Assembly (NCBI GenBank): GCA_017542305.1
Contig: JAFXXK010000003.1
Location: 1 to 64,000 of the forward strand
Length of the DNA: 64,000 bases
DNA from: a bacterium
GTDB taxonomy: Bacteria; Cyanobacteriota; Vampirovibrionia; Gastranaerophilales; Gastranaerophilaceae
Direction of reading: 5' to 3'
Both the position numbers and the translations under genes were made by a program. The notes below the pieces were generated by a model. It made no database searches, had not been told where the DNA came from, and saw nothing but the letters and a program-made list of their open reading frames with translations. Each line of letters begins with the position of its first letter. Positions within the stretch are counted from its first letter, which is position 1. Shown here one piece after another: positions 21,401-27,513 of this stretch.

Positions 21401-23109
21401 GCCAATACGGTAAGATTATTTGCATTAACAGCTGATGAAATAACTGAGGCTTCCGTTGTTGTTTTAACGGTATTATTCAAAAGCATAGCAAGTAATCCGT
21501 CTTCAAGAGTATAAGAAACAACACTGTCATTAGTTAAATTGACGGCATTTGAATTTGATGAAACTGCATTAACATCAACATCACCATTTGTTACATTTAA
21601 AGTTGAACCGGTAACAACAGCTTTTGCTACTGTTTCCGTACCAACACCGTATAGTCCTACAGGCATTATGAGCGCTAAAATTCTGTTATTCGCATCAAGA
21701 GTTGATGAAGCCTCTGATGAGATTTCAACATTTTTTGAAGTATCTGCATTCGCATTGATTGTTGAATTTTCAACATTAACGGTTGCACTGCTTCTTGCTC
21801 CTTCAAAACCGTTATATATTCCCGAACTGAAAAATTCGCCAATCTTAGCATCATCATTCTTTATTATGTCTATAATTGCAGGAGTAAGGAAATTTGCGTT
21901 TTCGGAAGTCTCTGAGGAAGCTTCCGCATGAATATATACGGATGCATCTTTTTGCGGGTTTGGATTTCCGTCATCAAGTGTTGCACCCTGAGCTTTTAGT
22001 GCAGTTAATGTCGAATTTTTAACAGTTACATCAGCAGAAGCTTTGCCTGCAACACCCCATAAAGACGTAACACTCGGAGTATCTCCGCTGAATATATCCA
22101 AGAATGTGTTTTTTATAAAAGCAACGTCATCAAGCGGATTTGCAGCATCAAATTTTTTATTTTGCTTTGATTCTGCGGTAATTACAAGCGTATCACCGGT
22201 GATATTTGAATCTTCCACGTTAACATTTGCTTCCGCTAAATCAATTCTTTCCTGCCTTTCGACTTCAGCTTTTGAAGATATTTCAATTTCACCTGCCCCG
22301 ATGTCTGCTTTCTTGATATCTATATTAGCTTTGATATTACCGGCAGCTCCTCCTGATTTAGATTCCTTATTGGCAACGATCTGTATTACACCGTCACTTA
22401 AACCGAAAGAATCTGCATTTTTGATATTATTTGAAACCAAACTGTTAAAAGCATTTTGAGCCGCAGTCAAATCAGTAAAGGTTGAATCTTCATCATCCCA
22501 TCCGGCAATAATTCCTGCTCTGTTAGTACCGTCACCTATTTTTATATCACTACCGTATAAATTAACATTCTCTCTTGCAAGTATTTTACCGTTAACAACA
22601 ATACTGCCGTCGGAAGTACTGATTAATTCTTTGTACTTGTCAGCATCATATTTATAATCAGCCAGAGAATTATTTGAATAATTGGTCTTAAACAAATCGT
22701 ATTGACTTTGGGAAGGGGTAAGTACGGATAATGATCCTACATTCAGAAAACCTGATGCACCAATAACCATACCGTTGGGCGATACAAAGATAGCGTGACC
22801 GTTGTAGAAATCATTTCCTTTCATTGTGTTAACAATACCGTTGATATTAATTCTGTTATCTACAAGGTTCACAAACTTCGAATAGTTATTGAATTTAAGG
22901 TTTGCAATATCGCCTTTATCAAGGTTAAATTTTTCATACTGACGGAAACCTGTATGACCGGACACTTTTGCCGCATCTATATTATATGTATGTCCTGTCG
23001 GAGTTACACCGGAAATTTCTGATGCTAATGCACCTACAGGCATACCGGTTAACATCATATTTGCACACAATACCGAGACAATCAGCTTATTTACAGATTT
23101 TCTATTCAT
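6472..23109 (-). CDS. Giant two-partner-secretion filamentous adhesin (TpsA, LktA/FHA type) with C-terminal PilZ-like domain
   Basis: This is a 5545-aa exoprotein. Residues 1-30 form a Sec signal peptide. A TPS (haemagglutination activity) domain follows at about 37-170, with 'NGHAIFVSPNGMVIGASGF' as its core. Thousands of residues of short beta-helix repeats of the leukotoxin LktA/FHA type come next (N-x-T-x-A-x-I-x-N-S patterns). An alpha-helical, coiled-coil-containing insert sits at about 3225-3490. Three near-identical 96-aa repeats lie at about 4440-4730. The last ~100 residues look like PilZ: RISMR at 5445-5449 (RxxxR) and YDISTTG some 20 residues later (DxSxxG), then beta strands ending in 'AGIKFLDMPEDVANKIL'. 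No LPXTG or autotransporter barrel is present. Export and surface assembly should depend on the divergent TpsB gene 166 bp away. The likely role is attachment to host or other cells. Confidence 0.9.
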   Translation of the reverse strand: MNRKSVNKLIVSVLCANMMLTGMPVGALASEISGVTPTGHTYNIDAAKVSGHTGFRQYEKFNLDKGDIANLKFNNYSKFVNLVDNRININGIVNTMKGNDFYNGHAIFVSPNGMVIGASGFLNVGSLSVLTPSQSQYDLFKTNYSNNSLADYKYDADKYKELISTSDGSIVVNGKILARENVNLYGSDIKIGDGTNRAGIIAGWDDEDSTFTDLTAAQNAFNSLVSNNIKNADSFGLSDGVIQIVANKESKSGGAAGNIKANIDIKKADIGAGEIEISSKAEVERQERIDLAEANVNVEDSNITGDTLVITAESKQNKKFDAANPLDDVAFIKNTFLDIFSGDTPSVTSLWGVAGKASADVTVKNSTLTALKAQGATLDDGNPNPQKDASVYIHAEASSETSENANFLTPAIIDIIKNDDAKIGEFFSSGIYNGFEGARSSATVNVENSTINANADTSKNVEISSEASSTLDANNRILALIMPVGLYGVGTETVAKAVVTGSTLNVTNGDVDVNAVSSNSNAVNLTNDSVVSYTLEDGLLAMLLNNTVKTTTEASVISSAVNANNLTVLAANLSESESEIGMEAKAGTTPAPGGNGQGNSAASIVGILNRSDNHITSLVKDSTVRTKENTTVLAQSLNKTLNTADATVTDEMTENPKTFDQTVRDKLKSVKNEYLNKTLFEKIKGNTSVTANQSATAEAGGVLIWNNTNNTTTAKIENSDVEADDVTVQANTVELLANGATSDAAGEGKFGVGLSVIYNEQHNTTNANVSGSTIKANNVTVDATTELPMNQGKLTFGLKLPFKICGVEKIFFGGGFASEANGKWDFSFIHTKPEKEDGEPDFELTGIAEQNIKDNYEDLKPKFRLEGFFNNFAQSAANGTNAAISGSIVYNGIVNNTTADITDNSSITIYEAEDDNPQGALTVNAVNSVIGYNAAGLIDFLVKQINYKIPGQPDEEYEPTFEAGRFGLGVNLFWDNYTNNATAKIDNSTVLAEKGAVNVDAATEQSYLSANMTGAKSEAFGIDGSINVQKIKGDTNALISNIANENEIRAMDVSVNAGNAHVKTTAGVIKRDDETNQIVWKVQDPSAQGDDQYVREAKDQITNIILQGAWVAQSEEVNNTVQANSGGVAIGTSLTVSDVDRSVKASIENSTVTSANDLSVNADTYNQKIDVEVAAAFSGGVTQKAAEVENAEADVDAAHDDEDDNIFGNLFDNEDEYMKNPVGNKLSELQGQFSMSIAGAVDVSTDSTKVEASISNSTVNAGNSLEVKANRESKNINFDGGLGKSKKVGAGAAVNYFKQEGSVKSFIDNSTITFSGDTPTMDLAAINKNWILDIAVGAGAAVNSAEEGQGFQAAIGGSASINTLKPTIEAYINGSTIKCAENNNDKIDTKLEAKNDVDIIAISGGGSYVHGGTSGLSAGAALNYNNIKNTISTYIKDSTLDNIGNLTMLSDADNNFNSFAIAGAIVTGTDSGFNFNFAGSADIDFVHDTISSKIINSTITANDDIEVQANSKSENFVVAGTIDFTTAQSGAGVNGDVSINVYRNDITSEIDKDSKILKANDVKVSATSTEKSNVIPVGAAVATGSQYLMAAANIGVNVIDNSVKAYASGNIGSGEGAENINNLTVSAYDETTLYTRGGTIALASADSVANLAASVNVDKIDKTVEAKIKDADVKANGDVSVLANSINSLGGTKNDEGGYTRDDVTTDSYKERMFKKNDDGEYDDLKLGNSFLNWNMFYNVSAGAHVSVGGAGIGKVIENAVTAQIDNSEIEADNLSVAARDYSVKNIIAGSISASAKAAAGLQALYTRDNSTTYAMITNGSKLTVADTLEMLANNVKDSYEIMIAGSGAGKGVINANIVVNNITDKAIAKIDNNSTGNEIKAGTLTINSNEDINSSHIVAAAGGATGLALSVAPLVNNYNMTTESVIANAKIKDAAIDMDAQSKLGTLDISVGVAGVGKGLAGTGVAIKNNYTNTVKSYINGSVIDTTKAIDIDANSIIKSNNWLASLSVAGQGISIVTNVLLNNVISTLEAGIKNSTIENAGAITINTNKNKKDDISNKAIGLGAAGQGASALVNVVQNIYKNTVNSYVDNTSSTTIDSLTVNSSSDRKLENINLGISFAGMGASLLANALVNQIDSSTSSVINVQDKTLNVANALAIDVKDNTTAYNTMGMINGAAEGAAAGANINLYYANNIAEAEVKSSESGRVNAGSSDIHSTMVNGLDNSNIGVSIGGFGAIAGDVAVIKLGKRTATYSQAEQESKIKESVDFTKDKYDKITADDADNVKNLYTPTSSPADIKTGAIASVNGNLKTTNDTAIKAESKLKGLGNDEKLTLTNVNVSAGLGVVGVGVKNVQLANNTLAEISGGNVESKSGKVSVNAETMANVEIKNTKVEVSGLTISGGGSVYNNTSETVAQIKDATVNTAGDIDVVSKSTSKSLLDSTNVVVTGDQIVAVDLAEATDTNKSVALITGNTNIDAAGKLNVHSTVNTDLSSVKSTVTVAGAGIVSVSKNEVRANTIGKAIIENVNGTIKTNGLDIITDYDMMFAYSKANVTSVKLGDVASVDSSGAYMNANFKSGIDSLSGLIINNTGATNITTAKDNGTEGIVAKGEIHNVHVSLQGFVATTSAKSENTAASSTVLKAHEHTANSMNINSYLNSTAVSNAGATKVTVGIGVNAVSVDAKDTSTMSVDIGGSNTITQHAIINATHTAGVNSDLSAFNFGGLIGGGQRVRIDSNLVANTTGNIGGDFNANSASITFNTTRNAVMSKSSGSGAGILNIGDVYASNLLKGDSVLNISALNTDTGKGINKFTIRNASTNIFDVTSSNGAGGFISINADRMKTEFDSGTTTNILNANINSDDQVTFGVENNSVIKDTASIGGGGFVAINYASTDNTYGTKAKLLIKDSNINAKNIGLKSQANTRTAQGGYVDYAGGAGGFVASDVINISNTINQTSEIQIQNSLLHAKKDIVASAITLASFKEKVDTTVGGFTAIPRSRAWITVTNNNIINVDSSSKLKASDELEINFNSDNALEARATSEAHHFGFKDPVAESYVSLTVNNTLQNNGSIEAGNLVDINYMTNSTNNLTQYAYAEAHAAIPTTTEDGKLTKHINNTLQVGAGADITSGKDVEITYSAGKGSESSYINYKSVCYALFGIPITKNGTPKSKLDVVHTPKLELDGEIVAGQSNSKYMKINRDGTIDKETLKGFYDDDYVLSDGEIIPGSDIKQKILDSINIEIENLEESIEEAEAEIVGLDAKIGDIDTELTEMRAQLDEIDGLIDNGYKLKSTNDFYTIVTDAVKVLVVNDATAPVSDADFATIAAAYDAVIDEIDAYNEANPALPKNIPTMTEFFDNINNYDSSIVSDADKAVINGLSTNQKTTIQNAFYTVASRLDITEKGEFTVYVYGNDKYIEATNPTVVASRPTCDEIIDLTNSITKKEDYKAPLADRKAVLNADITAFSDKKSDMQDRYTEVEQTPDSEYEKKSGEYSIVFNDIYAASSHINVSGAYSTNIFPQGSAGGKFSVASPGLKVDNYSTRTLVFNDISLGDQVQSGLIINGKNFSEFADKDQAVSGWDAFNYIYNMPGHKAFSNLETNGVHYISNSGGISGITVNNYYDINHPFASTWTDIPFSTEKSNVYIIGDISTDGDLKIWNESGDIGIFAADTLETDNDQNVLGITDNDIKVNNMSLISTNGRVTLVIYDISTETTTPEPFHIKPDDYIFARDGFSMMVDREVDIQGPIKTGYSERSLTITDDMIKPENLILDNTSGETNMINLGGTNISPYLNATNNIKAIYKDGQIYLYNVPELSPNNGVAIVDTQGTRVSMSGNGYLTIADGYQNIAIDNQTSSQLNVNEISNTKFTGIIADTIQDAYPDRITRNTLDNANTTINSVGKLSLNGIIRNNVDNGPLYHIYDGGTLNIAANNGLDVKKQIRLVDNVPTVVDSIYAGGLVDITVNGGETLISGNITDKGDINIYNFGNDKVDINGDITDNAGNINIQNDGAGKLSINGEIVDLEGDISILGTGSGVTELTNAIYAELGDIDVVSKGLTATQDSVITDKKGNVSVTNNAGSLDLEGLIIAQDGNLSVHNNGTSATVAGAIRDEKGDLTIINTNGDMTISSNIYHNYLNTNSEGMISIINTPDAGAIDIQSSIQTWGKGKTEQDLITGEEKTTAILIDNSSTTKGMSISNGVSARIGDIIIKNATDDLTVAGLVSVSEHGDISILNAGDDLQTSANAEIFNQKGNVSISNTGTTGKTLIGGKIDNQDGNTSLSSNGIILEVSGTVNNSNGNIDMTNTNGQLRIVGDVANKGGDITASNTGSYTEITGSITNETLSITQDEQTITKSGNINLSNENGNFRILEGAEITNTSDSAETGILVTNFGDDFQMAGNISSLDKGDIEITNTGNGYTTISGNVSAKSGDIDISNSVSSKKLTMSGNITDENGNIDITNDSTDGTSVSGKVTNVKGDTTIVNNAGDLEITSTAEITNTESGNIDVDNKGGKFTIAGLLKHSGLGNIFAKNTGDKELEIASTGIVEATDGDINITNDSAAGTSVSGKVTNVKGDTIIVNNAGDLEFTSTSEVTNTESGNIDIENKGGKFTIAGLLKHFGLGNIFAKNTGDKELEIASTGIVAATDGDINITNDSAAGTSVSGKVTNVKGDTTIVNNAGDLEFTSTSEVTNTESGNIDVDNKGGKFTIAGLLKHFGLGNIFTNNTGDKELQIAETGVVNTANGNIDVQNSNTGGVEIGGYIGSDKGKTDITNTAEEGIKIATTGAVHNKDGNITISNTNTTDNGAGIDVQGIVQADKQNIRINNTGADLTIGEYESSNDNYINAVTGNVTINQKNGNIINNITDPDASKTHQNVDKGNPEQGYKTLIAAGNDLTIIAKDGDIGSTSNSNPGFSIDAKTRDYTESLNVNVKGNVTARTINENNTDKRLVNIRAKESGLKIKDVTSDGNVMLTAADWKQADVRPTPDDKAYFRGYSVLNAAEDGKSAVTGQNISVISSNNIGTEAKPLSYTQDTKNEPNSSVSIEAENNIHLSGKSNSKNEAKINQLISKNGTIDFTLESDAAIGTITSGGGLKITQKAQNLTIYDIGGQSSAHGGSKLGFDDILYPHDDLVVGKSADASSSSVIPKYINIKVLDAIDNPNRGESNLKIYTAYVRGNNGDNAHYYADGSRLADVTLMADNIYANSAKAPDSTVSTKAYPNGYKQTDKTFTDEVFGGDGSVVYEAQGINAYGEGTELSLDIIGVDPDIVKDIVSKPNRNLYAEQRSVLDTPAKFLNDKDRVPFYNVDYKADMAVVSVNDYVNTNRGVSVDTIYANNSYINTSDTNLKVGDGYITNYAEFRNRDKIAVVDNDFRRIVKPADIQLYTQKTGSFNLTLDDSINMHTSAPTVYNEPHMLVNGYHSAWSFVNRGFKENKDLIDNTQMVYDIDKNNYDEPSKRISMRFDTTKDSEFCSDVVIYDISTTGALIRNDKKLKRGKKTTVKFKFDDVDIKVKAKVVSTEGNKAGIKFLDMPEDVANKILYRFMQQADSMKTNLTTSR
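6480..6785 (-). other. PilZ-like domain at the C-terminus of the TpsA exoprotein
   Basis: The segment encoding residues ~5443-5543 contains RxxxR (codons at 6763-6777) and DISTTG (6697-6714), the two c-di-GMP-binding signatures of PilZ, in the correct order and spacing. The typical strand pattern and a closing 'GIKFLDM' follow. PilZ domains normally act in the cytoplasm, so one at the end of a secreted protein is unexpected. c-di-GMP binding is inferred only from motif conservation. Confidence 0.7.
8920..9785 (-). repeat. Three tandem 288-bp in-frame repeats within the adhesin gene
   Basis: A marker string recurs at about 8991, 9279 and 9567, a period of exactly 288 bp or 96 codons. Each unit encodes 'TSVSGKVTNVKGDT', 'TESGNID', 'GGKFTIAGLLKH' and 'LGNIF'. 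Copies differ by only a few substitutions, for example the fragment before GLGNIF. Such near-identity suggests recent duplication or gene conversion and makes copy-number variation, or assembly collapse, likely here. Confidence 0.9.
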
Positions 23110-23275
23110 AATATTATTCCCAAAGGTTATATAACATTACTATCTTACTACAAAAATAAGCTATTTTAATTATATCAATCCAAATATCATACCAGAACTT
23201 AATAATAATTTACACTGGTATATGTATTGCAAAAATAGATTTTTTTTGTAATATTATACATAAATCCGAGGAAGA
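23110..23275. promoter_or_regulatory. Divergent intergenic region of the two-partner secretion locus
   Basis: These 166 bp separate the divergent adhesin and transporter genes and must carry both promoters. On the plus strand there is a possible TTGCAA at 23227-23232 and a TATTAT at about 23252, but the spacing of 19 bp is loose. GAGGA at 23268-23272 is a ribosome-binding site for the transporter. On the minus strand a weak GGGAA precedes the adhesin ATG. No clear operator palindrome was found. Confidence 0.4.
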
Positions 23276-25204
23276 ATGAAAAAGAAATTATTATTAAGCC
23301 TTATATGTTGTGCGATGATGCAAATCCCTACATTTGCAGCTGATATTGTACCGAATATTATTCCTCAAACCGGAACAATTAACACGCATGATATGGAAAC
23401 TTTAAAAATGCAGCAGGCCGAACAACAAGTTCAGCAAGATTTCAAAAATTACAAAAAACACGAAAAAGAAAAAAAAGCTCAGGAAAAAATAAAAAAACAA
23501 AAAGGGAAAGTTGTTAAAGCAAAAGTTGAAGAATATGCAACAAAAGGGGTTTATGTAGAAAACATTGAAGTTTCCCCTTCTCAGATTTTAACGGAAGAAG
23601 AAATAAAAGATATTATTGAAGATTACACACAAACAAATATTACCATTGCCCAGTTACAGGAAATTGTCAATAAAATAAATAAACTGTATATTGAAAAAGG
23701 TTTTGTAACCGCAAGAGCATATTTACCCGAACAAACAGTACAAAATGAAGTTATAAGAATAGAACTTCTTGAAGGTAAAGTCGGTGATGTTACTATTGAG
23801 GGGAACAAATGGACACGTTCTTCCTATATTGATAAAAGATTAAGACTAAAAACAGGGGATTTGTTTGATTTAAGACAATTTGAACAGGATTTGATGATAT
23901 TTAACCGCTATAATAACGGAGTTGAATTAAACGGGAATTTAGCTCCCGGACAAAAAGTAATGGGAACTACCGATATAGATGTAAAGGTAAGAGAGAACCT
24001 GCCGTTCCATTTGACAGCTTTAATGGATAATGCCGGAAGAACAACTATCGGTAAATATCGCGGCGGACTGATGTTGCAGGATGACAGTTTATTTGGATTC
24101 AGAGATAAGTTAACTATAGGGGCCTATGCAAATAAGTATTCCGTAACACCGTTTGCAGATTACAATATTCCGGTTAATAAATATGACGGAAGAATCGGTT
24201 TTAATTTTTCATCAAGTAATTCAAAAATAGGTCACGGTCCGTACAAAATGTTTAACATCAAGAGCCGTTCTCAAAACTATTCTTTGTATTACACTCAACC
24301 GATATACCGCAAACCCTGGACGGAATTGACAAGCACAACTTCAATTGCGTATAAAAGAGCCGTAACAAGTTTTGACGGACACGATTTGTATAAAGATGAA
24401 ATCACAACCGCACAAACTGGGTTGAATTTCAGATATGATACCCAAAGAGGTATTTGGTATGTTAACCAGAATGTAAGTTATTCATTCCCGATTTTTGATA
24501 AAAAATCAAATTATCTGAAATTAGACGGCGGAATTTTAAGATTACATGATTTCGGACACGGCTTTGTCGGCACTCTGAGAGGAAGTTATCAGGTTATACC
24601 GAACAAACGGGTTGTACCTTATATAGACCAAATGATAGCAGGCGGTATTGCAACAGTCAGAGGTTATTCCGAAGGTCTTTTAATAGGGCGTGACGGCTAC
24701 ATAATCAGTACTGAATTAATGTTTCCGCTTGGACCAAGAACCATTACAAGCAGAAAAAATAAAGATAAGCAGATTCCGTTTACGGGAAATTACTTAAAAG
24801 GGTTTGTCTTTGCAGACCATGCCGGCATCTTCCCATACAAAGGTTCGGGGACAGGCTCACAAGGATATAACCAAAATGACTTTTTAATGAGTTTAGGTTT
24901 CGGTTTCAAAGTTAATTTACCGGGAAGTGTAGGGTTAAGAATAGCATGGGGATTTCCTGTTATGAGAAACTCGCATGAAGAAGTAAACAAATGCGGAAGA
25001 TTTCATTTTGAATTAAGCCTGCAGCCGGACTTCGATGCTATGGTAAAACTGAGACATCCGAAAAATCCTCAAAAAGTTAAAATTGATGATGATATAAAAT
25101 TTGTGAAAAACTCTGATAAAAATATATCTTCCTCACAAAAACGTACGGTTGTGAAATCTCTGAATAATAAACAAAGAAAAAGAATAGCAAACTTATACAA
25201 GTAA
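23276..25204 (+). CDS. Two-partner secretion outer-membrane transporter (TpsB, FhaC/ShlB family)
   Basis: The predicted role is to recognise the TPS domain of the adjacent adhesin in the periplasm and thread it across the outer membrane. The 642-aa protein has a signal peptide (to about residue 21) and a Lys/Glu/Gln-rich helical linker (about 45-85). POTRA domains follow at about 95-245, including 'YIEKGFVTARAYLPEQ' and 'RIELLEGKVGDVTIEGN'. A beta-barrel begins at about 250, and its conserved lid-loop motif VRGY is present in 'ATVRGYSEGLLIGRDGYI'. After what looks like the last strand ('FHFELSLQPDF') there are about 50 extra basic residues, whereas family members normally end at the final strand. 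The start is supported by GAGGA four bases upstream. The gene is divergent from its cognate substrate, whereas TPS genes are more often in one operon. Confidence 0.92.
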   Translation: MKKKLLLSLICCAMMQIPTFAADIVPNIIPQTGTINTHDMETLKMQQAEQQVQQDFKNYKKHEKEKKAQEKIKKQKGKVVKAKVEEYATKGVYVENIEVSPSQILTEEEIKDIIEDYTQTNITIAQLQEIVNKINKLYIEKGFVTARAYLPEQTVQNEVIRIELLEGKVGDVTIEGNKWTRSSYIDKRLRLKTGDLFDLRQFEQDLMIFNRYNNGVELNGNLAPGQKVMGTTDIDVKVRENLPFHLTALMDNAGRTTIGKYRGGLMLQDDSLFGFRDKLTIGAYANKYSVTPFADYNIPVNKYDGRIGFNFSSSNSKIGHGPYKMFNIKSRSQNYSLYYTQPIYRKPWTELTSTTSIAYKRAVTSFDGHDLYKDEITTAQTGLNFRYDTQRGIWYVNQNVSYSFPIFDKKSNYLKLDGGILRLHDFGHGFVGTLRGSYQVIPNKRVVPYIDQMIAGGIATVRGYSEGLLIGRDGYIISTELMFPLGPRTITSRKNKDKQIPFTGNYLKGFVFADHAGIFPYKGSGTGSQGYNQNDFLMSLGFGFKVNLPGSVGLRIAWGFPVMRNSHEEVNKCGRFHFELSLQPDFDAMVKLRHPKNPQKVKIDDDIKFVKNSDKNISSSQKRTVVKSLNNKQRKRIANLYK

Positions 25205-25213
25205 CAGCTATAG

Positions 25214-25960
25214 TCAGTTCAGATAATACATAATTACCGCACATGATACCGCAAGATTAAGCGATTCGACTTTTTTGCTCATTTCAATTTTTACGGACTC
25301 TGTTGCAAAAGCTTTCAGTTCTTCACTTAATCCGTCAGCTTCCGAACCGAACATAACCAATATCTTATCATTGGGTTTAAAATTCTTTAGAGTGTGTTTT
25401 GCAAGCGGTAATGTCGCAACCCGCTGATAATCCAAAAACAATTCTTTTAAATCTTCGGTCTTGTTCAATGTTATCACAGGAATTTTCCATAAATTACCCA
25501 CAGCGGAACGTACACATTTCGGACTGTATAAATCGGCACAATCCCCGTACAAGACAATTCCGTCTATGTTAAATGCACAAGCAGATCTGATTATTGTTCC
25601 AAGATTACCCAAGTCTTTTATATTCTCTAACAAAATAATCTTTTTTAATCCTTTGAAATCGGATTTTTTGTAATGTTTTTGTTTTGCCACCGCAACAACT
25701 TCCGGCGCAGAATCAACATCTGATATCTTCTTTAAAACAGCTTCGGTTGTCAGAATTTTTCTGCCTTCAAAAAATTTATATCTGTCTGCTTTTCCCGAAA
25801 GAATAAATGCATATTCAATATTTATTCCGGACAATACCGCTTCTTCTACCGCCTTAAAACCTTCAAGAATAAAGTTATTCTCAGCATCACGATATTTTTT
25901 CTGATGAAGTTTTGCGGTTTCTTTTACCAGAGAATTGTTTAAAGATGTAATTTCTTCCAT
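25214..25960 (-). CDS. SpoU/TrmH-family RNA 2'-O-ribose methyltransferase
   Basis: It probably methylates a ribose 2'-OH in rRNA or tRNA using S-adenosylmethionine. The 248-aa protein has an N-terminal substrate-binding region (about 1-95, L30e-like, with 'FILEGFKAVEEAV'). The C-terminal SPOUT knot shows all three motifs: NLGTIIRSACAF (motif 1), VMFGSEADGLSEEL (motif 2) and ESLNLAVSCAVIMYYL (motif 3). The length is normal for the TrmH/RlmB group. The exact target nucleotide cannot be told from sequence. Its start codon overlaps the stop of the upstream peptidase gene (TAATG), showing translational coupling. Confidence 0.9.
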   Translation of the reverse strand: MEEITSLNNSLVKETAKLHQKKYRDAENNFILEGFKAVEEAVLSGINIEYAFILSGKADRYKFFEGRKILTTEAVLKKISDVDSAPEVVAVAKQKHYKKSDFKGLKKIILLENIKDLGNLGTIIRSACAFNIDGIVLYGDCADLYSPKCVRSAVGNLWKIPVITLNKTEDLKELFLDYQRVATLPLAKHTLKNFKPNDKILVMFGSEADGLSEELKAFATESVKIEMSKKVESLNLAVSCAVIMYYLN

Positions 25961-27513
25961 TAAATCACCTCAAATTCATTGAGCCATATTTTTTCTTGTT
26001 CCGATAACAGATTAAAATCTATCAGTTTTTTTTCGTAATTCATTTTTACAAAAGAATTTATTTTCCCGTTCTTTAAGTAACAGGAATTTTCTAATCTGAC
26101 TCCGAAATAATCTTTATTGTACAGGCCGGGTTCAATCGTAAAGCACATATTTTCCTGCAAAGTTACTTTTGCTAACTCATTACAGCTAAGATTTGGCGGA
26201 TATTCATGAACACTTATTCCGATACCATGCCCGAGTCCGTGATTAAAAATAAAACCGTCTATAGGATTATTTTCAAAGAATTTTCTGACCCCTGCATCGA
26301 TTTCAAAACCGTTTGAAGATTCGTTTATTTTTGTATTAAAAGCATTCAGAAAAGCCTTCAAAACGGTGGTATAGACTTTTTTATGTAACGGTAAAGGCTG
26401 CCCTTTTACAAAAACTCTTGTTATATCTGTAGCAAGCCCGCCCTCATAATAAGCTCCGCAATCAATTAATACCAGACTTCCGTCTGTTAAGATTTCATCT
26501 TTTGATGATTTTGAATAATGAGCAAGTGCAGAATTTTTGTCCTTTGCAATAATCGAATTAAAACTTAAACTCTTTGCACCGTATTTTTTGAATTCTTTTT
26601 CCAATTGAACATCAATATCGTATTCGGAAATATTTTCATTATTTTCTATATAATCTCTTATCGCACGAACAGCCCTGTCTGTCCTCTCAAAACAAGTCTT
26701 ATAATGTTCAATCTCCGCATCTGTTTTACGGGATTTCATTTCAGCAATAATATTACTTTGAAAATAATCAACTTTGTCTTTAATTATTTCAAAATCTCTG
26801 CCGTTTATTGTCTTTTTATCCGCAATAATTCTTCCCCTGATATCTGAAAGTTCTTTTTTGTACTCTTCAAAATTATTTTTTGAATATAAATTTGCGCTGT
26901 TTTTTGTAATAATTGCCCTGCGCATGATTTTTGCGGAATAAGGTACGGAAAAATCTCTCAAATTAAACAAATAAGAAACTTCTTCGGCATTTGTAACCAA
27001 TACCGCATCATTATCCGCAAAATTTTCGCGTAAGATTTCCAATTTTTCTTCCGATGTTTTTCCACATAAATTAACATCAATTTCTTCTATTTGTTCACTT
27101 ATATTTGAACAAGTGCTTTCAAAAAAATCATCACAATAAACAACTTCAAAATGATTTGCAAAATCTTCAATGCGGGCCTGAGAATTTTTCTCGGGGACAA
27201 TTCCCAGCCTTGAATTTACCGGAAATAATTCCGCTATTTTTGAAATAAAGGTATCTCCGTTTTGGAGTTTCACGACCGTAATGATGTCATGGTCAACTTC
27301 GTTGTCCGCCTGAATATGATATCTGCCGTCAACAAATAAATAGACCTTATCTTTCGTAACAACGGCATCCCCCGTCGAACCCGAAAAACCCGTAAGACCA
27401 TATCTGGCATTTTCACCCAATGTATTGTACTCCACCAAAAATTCATTGGTGGAGTTTACAAGCATTATATCCAGACTTTTTTCTTTCAGAATGTTTCGGA
27501 TTTTATTCAGCAT
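25960..27513 (-). CDS. M24-family aminopeptidase (Xaa-Pro aminopeptidase P type)
   Basis: It is predicted to remove an N-terminal residue preceding proline from peptides in the cytoplasm. The 517-aa protein has two creatinase-like N-terminal domains (about 1-290) and a C-terminal pita-bread catalytic domain. Metal ligands of the M24 fold are visible: the first Asp in 'LIDCGAYYEGGLATDITR' (two Asp), His in NHGLGHGIGISVHEYPP, Glu in FTIEPGLY and Glu in GVRLENS. The gene sits between parvulin and SpoU genes in a tightly packed minus-strand operon: TAG/ATG abut on one side and TAATG on the other. No signal peptide is present. Confidence 0.9.
   Translation of the reverse strand: MLNKIRNILKEKSLDIMLVNSTNEFLVEYNTLGENARYGLTGFSGSTGDAVVTKDKVYLFVDGRYHIQADNEVDHDIITVVKLQNGDTFISKIAELFPVNSRLGIVPEKNSQARIEDFANHFEVVYCDDFFESTCSNISEQIEEIDVNLCGKTSEEKLEILRENFADNDAVLVTNAEEVSYLFNLRDFSVPYSAKIMRRAIITKNSANLYSKNNFEEYKKELSDIRGRIIADKKTINGRDFEIIKDKVDYFQSNIIAEMKSRKTDAEIEHYKTCFERTDRAVRAIRDYIENNENISEYDIDVQLEKEFKKYGAKSLSFNSIIAKDKNSALAHYSKSSKDEILTDGSLVLIDCGAYYEGGLATDITRVFVKGQPLPLHKKVYTTVLKAFLNAFNTKINESSNGFEIDAGVRKFFENNPIDGFIFNHGLGHGIGISVHEYPPNLSCNELAKVTLQENMCFTIEPGLYNKDYFGVRLENSCYLKNGKINSFVKMNYEKKLIDFNLLSEQEKIWLNEFEVI

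Noticed and set aside
21539-22459. Plus-strand ORFs of 130 and 138 codons in the adhesin's 5' region
   Set aside because: They lie antisense to the TPS and early repeat region, whose minus-strand frame is continuous; there are no ribosome-binding sites.
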